Source: Yimella sp. (GTDB taxonomy: Bacteria > Actinomycetota > Actinomycetes > Actinomycetales > Dermatophilaceae). Taken from it: a DNA stretch of 6,525 bases. The notes under the pieces were generated by a model, which worked only from the letters and a program-made list of their open reading frames with translations, made no database searches and was not told where the DNA came from. Within the stretch, counting starts at the first letter, position 1, and every line of letters starts with the position of its first letter. Position numbers and translations under genes: made by a program. Below are positions 1-6,525 of the stretch, piece by piece. The DNA lies in NCBI GenBank assembly GCA_030150425.1, contig JASLFY010000364.1, positions 1-6,525 of the forward strand, given 5' to 3'.

Positions 1-536
1 TCGACGGTCTTGCCGGACTCGCCGAAGAACACACCGACCGGGGTCTTGCGGTAGGTGTCACCGACGCCGAGGTCCTCGGCGACGTCGCGCATCAGCTGTT
101 CGATCGGTCCGTCGCACGGGTTCTCGTCGACCACGCCGAGCATCCGCCGGGCAGTCTCGAAGTGCGGGGTAAGTTCGGCGTCCCAGTCGGTGATGCCGGC
201 CCACTGCTTGTCAGCGAAGAACGCCGGGCCGGGCTTGTAGAGGGTGTTGGCGTAGTTCAGCGAACCGCCGCCCACTCCCGCGCCGGCCAGGATCATCACG
301 TCGGGCAGCTTGTGGATCCGCTGCACCCCGAAGCACTTCAGCGCCGGCGCCCACAGGTAGCGACGCGCGTCCCAGGAGGTCTTGGCGAAGTCGTCGTCCT
401 CGAACCGGCGCCCCGCCTCGAAGACGTGGACCCGGTAGCCCTTCTCGGCCAGGCGCAGCGCGCTGACCGAACCGCCGAAGCCGGAACCGACGACGACGAC
501 GTCGTACGTGGTCTCCTTTGTCACGCCTTCTGTCAC
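1..536 (-). CDS. choD: ChoD-like GMC family flavin oxidoreductase, N-terminal part (3' end outside window)
   Basis: Minus-strand gene running off the left edge; about 178 N-terminal residues are visible. The protein begins with a beta strand and the FAD dinucleotide-binding motif GSGFGG, followed about 20 residues later by the acidic residue in VFEAG that usually holds the FAD ribose. Further on are AKTSWDARRYLWAP and AGAGVGGGSLNYANTLY, the latter being the GMC signature, then ITDWDAEL and MLGVV. From memory these match M. tuberculosis ChoD (Rv3409c) closely. GMC enzymes oxidise an alcohol with FAD and usually pass electrons to oxygen; ChoD is called a cholesterol oxidase, but the substrate cannot be read here because the catalytic C-terminal half is missing. 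Two in-frame GTG starts exist. I prefer 536, because it overlaps the upstream stop as GTGA and has AAGAAGG 10 bases upstream; for the GTG at 524 the AGAAGG is only 1 base away. No separate promoter is seen, so it is probably co-transcribed and coupled with the dehydrogenase. Family call is sure, substrate is not. Confidence 0.9.
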   Translation of the reverse strand, partial: MTEGVTKETTYDVVVVGSGFGGSVSALRLAEKGYRVHVFEAGRRFEDDDFAKTSWDARRYLWAPALKCFGVQRIHKLPDVMILAGAGVGGGSLNYANTLYKPGPAFFADKQWAGITDWDAELTPHFETARRMLGVVDENPCDGPIEQLMRDVAEDLGVGDTYRKTPVGVFFGESGKTV

Positions 537-2125
537 GACAGACCCGCCTTCTTCATCACCGACATTCCGAGCGACATCCCCTTCGCCCACGCCTTCTCCG
601 AGACGCCGCGCGGAACCGCGAATCCGGGGCCGTGCTGCACGGTGACGTTCTGCGACTCGGTGTACTTCTGGATGCCTTCGGCGCCGTGGCGGCGGCCGAG
701 GCCGGACTGGCCCATGCCGCCCATCGGGGCGCCGTTGCTGCCCCAGGCGGCGGCGTACGCCTCGTTCACGTTGACGGTGCCGCAGCGGATCCGGCCGGCG
801 ATGCGGCGGCCGCGGGCAATGTCCTTGGTCCAGACCGAGGCGTTGAGGCCGTACTCGCTGTCGTTCGCGAACGCGACGGCCGCCTCGTCGTCGGCGACGC
901 GGTAGATCGCCACGACCGGACCGAAGGTCTCACCCCGGCGACACTTCATGCCCTCGGCGACTCCTTCGAGCACCGTCGGTTCGTAGAAGTACGGCCCGAG
1001 GTCGGGCCGCGGCTTCCCGCCGGCGAGCACCGTCGCACCGTTGGCGACCGCGTCGTCGACGTGGTCGGTGACCTTCGCCAACTGATCGGCCGAGATGAGC
1101 GACCCCATGTCGTTGCCCCAGGCGAGCTGCGGCCCGATCTTCATCGCCCGCACCCGCTGCAGGAACAACTCCAGGAAGCGGTCGGCGATCGCTTCGTGCA
1201 GGATCAGCCGCTCGATGGAGATGCACAGCTGACCGCCGGAGGAGAACACCGCACGTACGGCCCCCTCGGCGGCGGCCTTCAGGTCGGCGTCGTCAGTGAC
1301 GTACATCGGGTTCTTGCCGCCGAGCTCCAGGGAGGCCCCGACCAGTCGCTGTCCCGCCTGCGCCGCGACCGTACGACCGGTCGCGGTCGACCCGGTGAAC
1401 ATGACGTAGTCGGCCCGCTCCAGCACCGCCGCACCGATCGTCGGACCGTCACCGAGCACGACCTGCAGCAGGCCTTCGGGCAGCCCTGCCTGGTCGACGA
1501 GTTCGACCGTACGCAGCGCGGTCAGGACCGCCTGGTTGTCCGGACGCAGGACCACGGCGTTGCCGGCGACCAGGGCGGGCAGCGCGTCGGTGATCGACAT
1601 CGACAGCGGGTAGTTCCACGGCGCGACGACGCCCACGACACCCTTCGGGTGGCGCAGTTCGCGTGCCTGGCTCAACACCGGGATCGCGCCCAGCCTGCGC
1701 CGGGTGGCGAGGTAGTCGGGTGCCTTACGGGCGTAGTGCCGGCAGACGCCCGCGACGTCGAGCACCTCGTCGAAGGCGTGCCGACGGGCCTTGCCCGACT
1801 CGAGCTGGATGAGGTCCATCAGCTCGTCCTGGTGGCGCAGCACGAGATCGTGCAGCCGGCGTAGGAAGTGCACCCGCTGCGCGACCGGGAGTGCGGCCCA
1901 ACCGACCTGCGCGGCGCGCGCCGACCGGAACGCGACGTCGACGTTCTCCACACTGCTCTGCGGGACCGTGGCCAGCACACCGCCGGTCATCGGGGTGATG
2001 CAGTCGTGGGTCGGCGCGCTCGGCGAGGTGATCGCCCGCCGGCTCACCCGCGCGTCGAGCCCGGGCGCGACGACGTACGGTGCCGGGCTCTGGCCGGCTT
2101 CGGTCGTGGTCAGCAGATCGGTCAT
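533..2125 (-). CDS. gabD2: Aldehyde dehydrogenase, probable succinic semialdehyde dehydrogenase (GabD2 type)
   Basis: A 530-residue NAD(P)-dependent aldehyde dehydrogenase, expected to be cytosolic; the family turns an aldehyde into its acid. Seen in the sequence: PWNYPL with the oxyanion Asn at residue 171, the nucleotide-binding GSTATG at 245-250, the general base Glu267 in LELGGKNP, the nucleophile Cys301 in FSSGGQLCISIERL, and Glu399 in ETFGPV. The FSSGGQLC-SIERL context is typical of actinobacterial GabD2 (M. tuberculosis Rv1731 type), which oxidises succinic semialdehyde to succinate. One oddity: the usual lysine of the cofactor-site VLKPD motif is Arg194 (VLRPDN). The ATG at 2125 is chosen because it has a -10-like TACTGT 6 bases upstream; an upstream in-frame GTG at 2164 would add an unlikely MWCRSPHSPYCGV leader. 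The stop overlaps the GMC gene by four bases, so the physiological aldehyde may be the product of that oxidase rather than succinic semialdehyde. Family sure, substrate moderate. Confidence 0.92.
   Translation of the reverse strand: MTDLLTTTEAGQSPAPYVVAPGLDARVSRRAITSPSAPTHDCITPMTGGVLATVPQSSVENVDVAFRSARAAQVGWAALPVAQRVHFLRRLHDLVLRHQDELMDLIQLESGKARRHAFDEVLDVAGVCRHYARKAPDYLATRRRLGAIPVLSQARELRHPKGVVGVVAPWNYPLSMSITDALPALVAGNAVVLRPDNQAVLTALRTVELVDQAGLPEGLLQVVLGDGPTIGAAVLERADYVMFTGSTATGRTVAAQAGQRLVGASLELGGKNPMYVTDDADLKAAAEGAVRAVFSSGGQLCISIERLILHEAIADRFLELFLQRVRAMKIGPQLAWGNDMGSLISADQLAKVTDHVDDAVANGATVLAGGKPRPDLGPYFYEPTVLEGVAEGMKCRRGETFGPVVAIYRVADDEAAVAFANDSEYGLNASVWTKDIARGRRIAGRIRCGTVNVNEAYAAAWGSNGAPMGGMGQSGLGRRHGAEGIQKYTESQNVTVQHGPGFAVPRGVSEKAWAKGMSLGMSVMKKAGLS
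547..553 (-). promoter_or_regulatory. Shine-Dalgarno site inside the dehydrogenase gene, for the GMC gene
   Basis: AAGAAGG on the minus strand, formed by the last Lys-Lys-Ala codons of the upstream dehydrogenase. It lies 10 bases before the GTG at 536 and supports that start over the GTG at 524. It fits translational coupling across the GTGA overlap. Confidence 0.45.
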
Positions 2126-2131
2126 TACTCC

Positions 2132-2137
2132 ACAGTA
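2132..2137 (-). promoter_or_regulatory. -10 element of a probable leaderless promoter for the aldehyde dehydrogenase
   Basis: TACTGT (TANNNT) on the minus strand, separated by GGAGTA (6 bases) from the ATG at 2125, so transcription should start at or next to the A of ATG. The GGAG in the spacer is only 2 bases from the ATG, too close for a normal ribosome site. No clear TTGACA-like -35 is visible. The same spacing occurs at the three other promoters in the window. Confidence 0.6.
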
Positions 2138-2142
2138 GGGCG

Positions 2143-2165
2143 AGTGGGGTGACCTACACCACACT
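2143..2165. promoter_or_regulatory. Candidate operator: 9-bp inverted repeat upstream of the aldehyde dehydrogenase
   Basis: AGTGGGGTG - ACCTA - CACCACACT, two 9-base arms matching at 8 of 9 positions around a 5-base spacer. The element covers the place where the -35 region of the TACTGT promoter should be, about 18 to 40 bases upstream of the predicted start of transcription. Dyads of this size in this position are commonly repressor sites (TetR, GntR or MarR families). I do not recognise the motif as belonging to a named regulator, and no regulator gene lies in the window. The role is inferred from position. Confidence 0.4.
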
Positions 2166-2196
2166 CCGCCCTGGTGGTCTCACGACCCGAGGAGAA

Positions 2197-3318
2197 TCAG
2201 CTCTTCTGATGGGGCGCGACGACGACCTCGACCCGCTGGAACTCCTTCAGGTCCAGGTAGCCGGTGGTCGCCATGGCGCGGCGCAGCGCACCGATCACGT
2301 TGGTGGTGCCGTCGGCGCCGAGACCCGGTCCGACCAGGATCTCCTCCAGCGAACCGACGGTGCCGACCTCGACCCGCTCGCCGCGCGGCAGCTCGTGGTG
2401 GTGTGCCTCCGAACCCCAGTGGAAGCCGCGGCCCGGAGCGGTCGTCGAACGGGCCAGCGCCGCACCGAGCATCACCGCGTCGGCGCCGCAGGCGACGGCC
2501 TTCACGATGTCGCCGCTGGTGCCCATGCCGCCGTCGGCGATGACGTGGACGTAGCGTCCACCGGTCTCGTCCATGTAGTCGCGGCGCGCGGCGGCGACGT
2601 CGGCGATGGCCGACGGCAGCGGGATGTGGATGCCGAGGGTCGTACGCGTGGTGTGGGCCGCTCCCCCACCGAAGCCGACGAGAACGCCTGCGGCGCCGGT
2701 GCGCATGAGGTGCAGCGCGGCAGTGTACGTCGCGACACCGCCGACGATGACCGGAACGTCGAGCTCGTAGATGAAGCGCTTGAGGTTGAGCGGCTCGGCG
2801 CGGCCGGACACGTGTTCGGCCGACACGGTGGTGCCGCGGATGACGAACAGATCGACGCCGGCGTCGACGACGACCTTCCAGAACTCCTGGGTGCGCTGCG
2901 GCGACAGGGCGCCGGCGACGGTGCAGCCGGAGTCACGGATCTCCTTGAGCCGCAACCGGATCAGGTCCTCGCGGATCGGCTCGGCGTAGATCTCGCGCAT
3001 CCGAGCGGTCGCCTGAGCGGGCTCGAGGGAGGCGATCTCGGCCAGCAGCGGCTCCGGCGACTCGTAACGGGTCCACAGACCTTCGAGGTCGAGCACCGGC
3101 AGACCGCCGAGCTTGCCGAACTCGATCGCCGACTGCGGCGACATGACCGAGTCCATCGGCGCGGCCATCACCGGCAGGTCGAAGTGGTAGGCGTCGATCT
3201 GCCAGCCGACGGACACCTCCTGCGGGTCGCGGGTGCGCCGCGAGGGCACCACCGCGATGTCGTCGAAGGAGTAGGCGCGCCGTCCGCGCTTGCCTCGGCC
3301 GATCTCGATCTCAGTCAC
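2197..3318 (-). CDS. guaB3: GuaB3 family IMP dehydrogenase-related protein, CBS-less, catalytic Cys replaced by His
   Basis: A 373-residue IMPDH/GMP-reductase-type TIM barrel, expected in the cytosol. Family landmarks: RAYSFDDIAVVPSRRTRD near the N-terminus, PVMAAPMDSVMSP at 49-61, FVIRGTTVSAEHV at 158-170, and the phosphate-site segment IADGGMGTSGDI at 260-271. It lacks the two CBS domains and the long mobile flap found in guaB2, hence the shorter length. The loop equivalent to [11 protein letters not shown] of true IMPDH reads GFGGGAAHTTR (215-225), placing His222 where the nucleophilic Cys should be; neither IMPDH nor GMP reductase chemistry is expected without that thiol. M. tuberculosis GuaB3 was reported to lack IMPDH activity, whereas cyanobacterial GuaB3 is active, so the actual role is open: nucleotide binding, partner of GuaB2 or regulation are guesses. 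The GTG start at 3318 gives the usual family N-terminus (EIGRGKRGRRAY) and has no Shine-Dalgarno; a TAAACT lies 6 bases upstream. Confidence 0.93.
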   Translation of the reverse strand: MTEIEIGRGKRGRRAYSFDDIAVVPSRRTRDPQEVSVGWQIDAYHFDLPVMAAPMDSVMSPQSAIEFGKLGGLPVLDLEGLWTRYESPEPLLAEIASLEPAQATARMREIYAEPIREDLIRLRLKEIRDSGCTVAGALSPQRTQEFWKVVVDAGVDLFVIRGTTVSAEHVSGRAEPLNLKRFIYELDVPVIVGGVATYTAALHLMRTGAAGVLVGFGGGAAHTTRTTLGIHIPLPSAIADVAAARRDYMDETGGRYVHVIADGGMGTSGDIVKAVACGADAVMLGAALARSTTAPGRGFHWGSEAHHHELPRGERVEVGTVGSLEEILVGPGLGADGTTNVIGALRRAMATTGYLDLKEFQRVEVVVAPHQKS

Positions 3319-3324
3319 CGGGCG

Positions 3325-3330
3325 AGTTTA
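3325..3330 (-). promoter_or_regulatory. -10 element of a probable leaderless promoter for guaB3
   Basis: TAAACT on the minus strand, then CGCCCG (6 bases), then the GTG start at 3318. No purine-rich ribosome site lies in front of the GTG, so the transcript probably begins at the start codon. No convincing -35 hexamer. The far edge of the long hairpin (3364) lies about 45 bases upstream of the predicted transcription start. Confidence 0.6.
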
Positions 3331-3363
3331 TCGGGACGCCCCGACAGCTGGCCGACCGCTCAC

Positions 3364-3431
3364 CGAGATAACTGGTCCGGTTCGAGGGAACTCGAAATTC
3401 GGAGTCCTCTCGGACCGGACCAGTTATCTCG
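3364..3431. repeat. Long near-perfect inverted repeat (hairpin), candidate terminator or regulatory structure
   Basis: Bases 3364-3381 (CGAGATAACTGGTCCGGT) are the exact reverse complement of 3414-3431: 18 perfect pairs. Pairing continues inward: one T/G position (3382/3413), four pairs (3383-3386 with 3409-3412), a G/T position (3387/3408) and one more pair, giving arms of 25 bases. Inside, ACTC and GAGT (3390-3393, 3402-3405) pair again, so almost all 68 bases fold. The two T/G positions would be G-U pairs in plus-strand RNA but A-C mismatches in minus-strand RNA. It starts 41 bases past the lipoprotein stop and ends just upstream of the guaB3 promoter, so a U-less terminator or insulator is the simplest reading. 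There is no T-tract on either side. A REP/MITE-like element or a protein-binding dyad is possible. Confidence 0.8.
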
Positions 3432-3472
3432 AGGACGAATCCCGCGTGGGTGAACCCGGTGTGCACTCGTGC

Positions 3473-4111
3473 CTAAGCGCCGCACTCCCCCGGGGTCGCC
3501 CGCGGCCCGCAGTACGGCAGTTCACCCAACGGTGTGTGGGTGAGTTCGTTGCCCTGCATCCGGAGGTACGCGCGCTGCCCCACCCGCACCGGTCCCTTGC
3601 TGACCTGGGTGATCACCACCGGGATCGTGCGATGGGTGCCGCTGCCACTTTCGCCGGACGGAATCAGTCGGTAGCGCAGGTCGGCGAACAGGCTGCAGCA
3701 GCCTTCCGACACCACCTCGTGGGCGGTCCCGTTCGGCGAGATGGTCAGCAGTCGACTGTGCCCCTCCCAGCTGCCCACCCACACCGGCGGGAGCGCGACC
3801 ACGGACGGGCTACGCGTGGCGGTCGCCGTACGCGTGACGGCGGACGATGTCGTCATCGTGGTCGGCGGCGGCGCGGTGGTCGACACCGTCGCACGAGTCG
3901 TCGCCGACGTGCTCATCGGAGTTGTCGTCGTGCTCATCGGCGTGGTCGACGTCGTGGATGTGGCCGCGGTCGTGCTGGCGACCGGTGAGCTCGACGTGGA
4001 CGACGTGGTCGCGGATGGAACGCTGGTGCTGGCCGCCGTCGAACCGCCGCCCGAACAGCCGGACACCAGCACCGTCACCGCAACTACGACCGAGCCCGCC
4101 CGAACGTCCAT
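3473..4111 (-). CDS. Putative secreted lipoprotein with Ser/Thr-rich linker and small Cys-containing domain, function unknown
   Basis: A 212-residue protein. Residues 5-18 are a hydrophobic export segment ending in the lipobox V-S-G-C, with Cys19 as the expected lipidation site; the positive n-region is short (only Arg4). Residues 20-105 are very rich in Ser, Thr, Pro and Ala and include a seven-residue tandem duplication (TTPMSTT, TTPMSTS at about 56-69); they look like a disordered linker across the cell envelope. The folded part is about 106-212, starting PPVWVGSWEGHSRLLTI, with adjacent Cys138-Cys139 (EGCCS) and Cys201 and Cys210 near the end, so two disulfides are possible. The pattern W-x-G-H-x-R-x-L-x-I followed by G-C-C resembles small actinobacterial exported proteins without known function; I cannot name it. 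The ATG at 4111 has TAGCGT 6 bases upstream and no Shine-Dalgarno. A link to its guanine-synthesis neighbours is not evident. Confidence 0.82.
   Translation of the reverse strand: MDVRAGSVVVAVTVLVSGCSGGGSTAASTSVPSATTSSTSSSPVASTTAATSTTSTTPMSTTTTPMSTSATTRATVSTTAPPPTTMTTSSAVTRTATATRSPSVVALPPVWVGSWEGHSRLLTISPNGTAHEVVSEGCCSLFADLRYRLIPSGESGSGTHRTIPVVITQVSKGPVRVGQRAYLRMQGNELTHTPLGELPYCGPRATPGECGA
3908..3940 (-). repeat. Two copies of a 12-base direct repeat at 21-base period inside the lipoprotein linker
   Basis: CGTGCTCATCGG occurs at 3908-3919 and again at 3929-3940 (plus strand), 21 bases apart, which encodes the repeated seven-residue unit of the Ser/Thr-rich linker. This looks like in-frame tandem duplication in low-complexity coding DNA, a place where length may vary between strains. 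Confidence 0.6.
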
Positions 4112-4117
4112 GGAGAA

Positions 4118-4123
4118 ACGCTA
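4118..4123 (-). promoter_or_regulatory. -10 element of a probable leaderless promoter for the lipoprotein gene
   Basis: TAGCGT on the minus strand, then TTCTCC (6 bases), then ATG at 4111. The spacer is pyrimidine-rich, so there is no ribosome-binding site. It sits in the 46-base gap after the guaB2 stop, which suggests a promoter separate from guaB2, though read-through from guaB2 is also possible. No clear -35. Confidence 0.5.
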
Positions 4124-4157
4124 CTCAGGCGGGCCGGGGCTCGCTGCGTGATTCGGC

Positions 4158-5690
<1,533 letters not shown>

Positions 5691-5699
5691 CGGGCCCGT

Positions 5700-5739
5700 C
5701 CGAGTCCCCTCGGGGGCGGTCCGGCCGCGCCGATCGCGG
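5700..5739 (-). terminator. Two small tandem hairpins after the anti-sigma-like gene, possible U-less terminator
   Basis: On the minus strand, CCGCG-ATCGG-CGCGG (5739-5725) begins directly after the stop codon of the upstream gene, and CCGAG-GGGA-CTCGG (5713-5700) follows. Each is a perfect 5-base-pair GC-rich stem with a 4- or 5-base loop. There is no T-tract. Stems this short arise often by chance in GC-rich DNA, so this is weak; the position between a stop codon and the next promoter is the main support. Confidence 0.25.
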
Positions 5740-5740
5740 G

Positions 5741-6525
5741 TCAGCGCGAGGTCGCGGAACCGATCGGCTGCGGCAGGTCGCGCTGCGTCGACGAGACACC
5801 GGACGTGCCGCCGGTGACGGTCACCTCGGGCAGCTTCGTACGCCGGGTGGCGGCGGAGGAACTGGTCGCGGCGGTCGACGAACTGGGCGCGGCCGTCGAG
5901 GTGGGCGAGGTCGGCGCCATGCCGTAGGTCGTGGTGGAGGACGACGTCGAACTGCTGGACGGGCTCTGGGTGCCCCACGTCGGACCGGTCGTCGTCGGCG
6001 GTGCCGGGGTGGTCGTCGGCGGGGCGCCGGTCGTCGGTCCGGTGGGGCCGGTCGTCGTGGTAGGTCCGGTCGGCTTCGTCGGCTTCGTCGAGGTCGACGA
6101 GGACGTGGAACTGGAGGACGACGAACTAGTCGACGATGACGAGCCCGGCGTACGGACCGGGTGGTTGCCCGGCGCGCGGGTCAACGCACTCGTCGACCGC
6201 GACGCGGAAGTACTCGGCTTGGCCGGCCCGATCACAAGGGTCGAGGTCGTCCGCGAACCGGTGTCCGGGATCGACGTCGGGTCGGTCGGGTCGACGACGC
6301 TGGTGGACTGCGCGGTGCGCAGCGGCGAGGCGCCGTCGGTGGCGTCGATCGCCCGGCCCCCACCGGTCATCGGCGAGTCACCGGACAGCGCGCGGGTGAC
6401 GTTGCCGAGCTCGCGCAGCACCGGAACGTTGGTGCCGGAGACCGCGGCGGCGACGGAGCTGATCGACAGGGCGGCCGTGGCGACACCGGCGCCGACGACC
6501 AATCGGCGGACGCCGGGCAGCGTCA
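5741..6525 (-). CDS. C-terminal part of a membrane-anchored Ser/Thr/Pro-rich protein, candidate anti-sigma-D factor RsdA (5' end outside window)
   Basis: An open frame enters from the right edge (visible from Thr at 6523) and ends at TGA 5743-5741, about 260 residues. It opens with basic VRR, then a hydrophobic stretch LVVGAGVATAALSISSVAAAV that would be one transmembrane helix, with the tail predicted outside by the positive-inside rule. After a short segment (VPVLRELGNVTRALSGDS), nearly all the rest is low complexity: Ser/Thr runs at about 6145-6080, GPT/PTTT repeats at about 6080-5970, more Ser/Thr to about 5840, then LPEVTVTGGTSGV. In M. tuberculosis the gene just upstream of guaB2 and Rv3412 is rsdA (Rv3413c), a membrane anti-sigma factor for SigD with a cytoplasmic N-terminus, one helix and a Pro-rich outer tail. 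The match here is topology and position only; the sigma-binding part is not in the window. A TTG at 6502 lies inside the gene and is not its start. Confidence 0.75.
   Translation of the reverse strand, partial: TLPGVRRLVVGAGVATAALSISSVAAAVSGTNVPVLRELGNVTRALSGDSPMTGGGRAIDATDGASPLRTAQSTSVVDPTDPTSIPDTGSRTTSTLVIGPAKPSTSASRSTSALTRAPGNHPVRTPGSSSSTSSSSSSSTSSSTSTKPTKPTGPTTTTGPTGPTTGAPPTTTPAPPTTTGPTWGTQSPSSSSTSSSTTTYGMAPTSPTSTAAPSSSTAATSSSAATRRTKLPEVTVTGGTSGVSSTQRDLPQPIGSATSR

Noticed and set aside
518..1864. Plus-strand open frame opposite the aldehyde dehydrogenase
   Set aside because: Antisense shadow of a well-supported gene; low-complexity His/Arg/Asp-rich product and no motifs.
2126..2164. Upstream GTG at 2164 as start of the aldehyde dehydrogenase
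   Set aside because: It would add a 13-residue leader of atypical composition that runs through the -10 element and the inverted repeat; ATG at 2125 fits the promoter geometry.
2176..2187. Small stem GGTC-TCAC-GACC after guaB3 as a terminator
   Set aside because: Four base pairs without a T-tract; too weak to call.
3373..3422. TGGTC / GACCA halves in the hairpin arms as a FadR (GntR-family) operator
   Set aside because: The halves are about 40 bases apart, whereas the FadR-type site needs them separated by a single base; the resemblance is coincidental to the arm sequence.
2080..3453. Plus-strand open frame opposite guaB3, running into the hairpin
   Set aside because: Antisense shadow; composition is typical of reversed coding DNA and no family motif is present.
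3741..4151. Plus-strand Val/Asp-rich open frame opposite the lipoprotein linker
   Set aside because: Reverse complement of Ser/Thr codons naturally gives Val/Asp/Gly repeats; the minus-strand lipobox protein explains the region.
4112..4157. Hairpin terminator after guaB2
   Set aside because: Only a five-pair stem with a mismatch (GCG-A-GC...GC-C-CGC) can be drawn and no T-tract follows.
6500..6502. TTG at 6502 as the start of the anti-sigma-like gene
   Set aside because: The open frame continues upstream to the window edge with VRR basic residues before the membrane helix, so the TTG is an internal Leu codon.

Overview
The window is high-GC, densely coded DNA from an actinobacterium. All six genes I can support lie on the minus strand, so transcription runs from high to low coordinates. 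The gene set and order resemble the Mycobacterium tuberculosis choD - guaB3 - guaB2 - (Rv3412) - rsdA - sigD region as I recall it, with two differences: an aldehyde dehydrogenase gene between choD and guaB3, and a small lipoprotein gene between guaB3 and guaB2. The guaB2 protein looks closer to non-mycobacterial actinobacteria (Propionibacteriales/Micrococcales-like phrasing), so I would not place the organism below phylum level with confidence.

Layout in transcription order: (1) 6525-5741, the C-terminal part of a membrane-anchored protein with a long Ser/Thr/Pro-rich tail, by position a candidate anti-sigma-D factor (RsdA-like); (2) 5678-4158, guaB2, a complete catalytic IMP dehydrogenase with two CBS domains; (3) 4111-3473, a lipoprotein with a Ser/Thr-rich linker and a small cysteine-containing domain of unknown function; (4) a 154-base gap holding a striking long hairpin (3364-3431); (5) 3318-2197, guaB3, an IMPDH-like barrel whose catalytic cysteine is replaced by histidine; (6) 2125-533, a GabD2-type succinic semialdehyde dehydrogenase-like enzyme; (7) 536-1, the N-terminal third of a ChoD-like GMC flavin oxidoreductase, whose start overlaps the dehydrogenase stop by four bases (GTGA).

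The most notable signal is promoter architecture. All four complete genes that do not overlap an upstream gene (guaB2, the lipoprotein, guaB3, the aldehyde dehydrogenase) have a TANNNT hexamer ending exactly 6 bases before the start codon, and none has a usable Shine-Dalgarno sequence. This predicts four separate leaderless transcripts rather than one long operon. Only the dehydrogenase/GMC pair looks like a real translationally coupled operon, possibly acting in sequence on an alcohol and its aldehyde, with a candidate operator (2143-2165) over its -35 region. GuaB2 supplies the committed step of GMP synthesis; GuaB3 keeps the nucleotide-site landmarks but probably not the chemistry. I saw no tRNA, rRNA, CRISPR array, insertion sequence or phage gene. 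Most of the window is conserved housekeeping territory, and I do not see a clear new multi-gene system.
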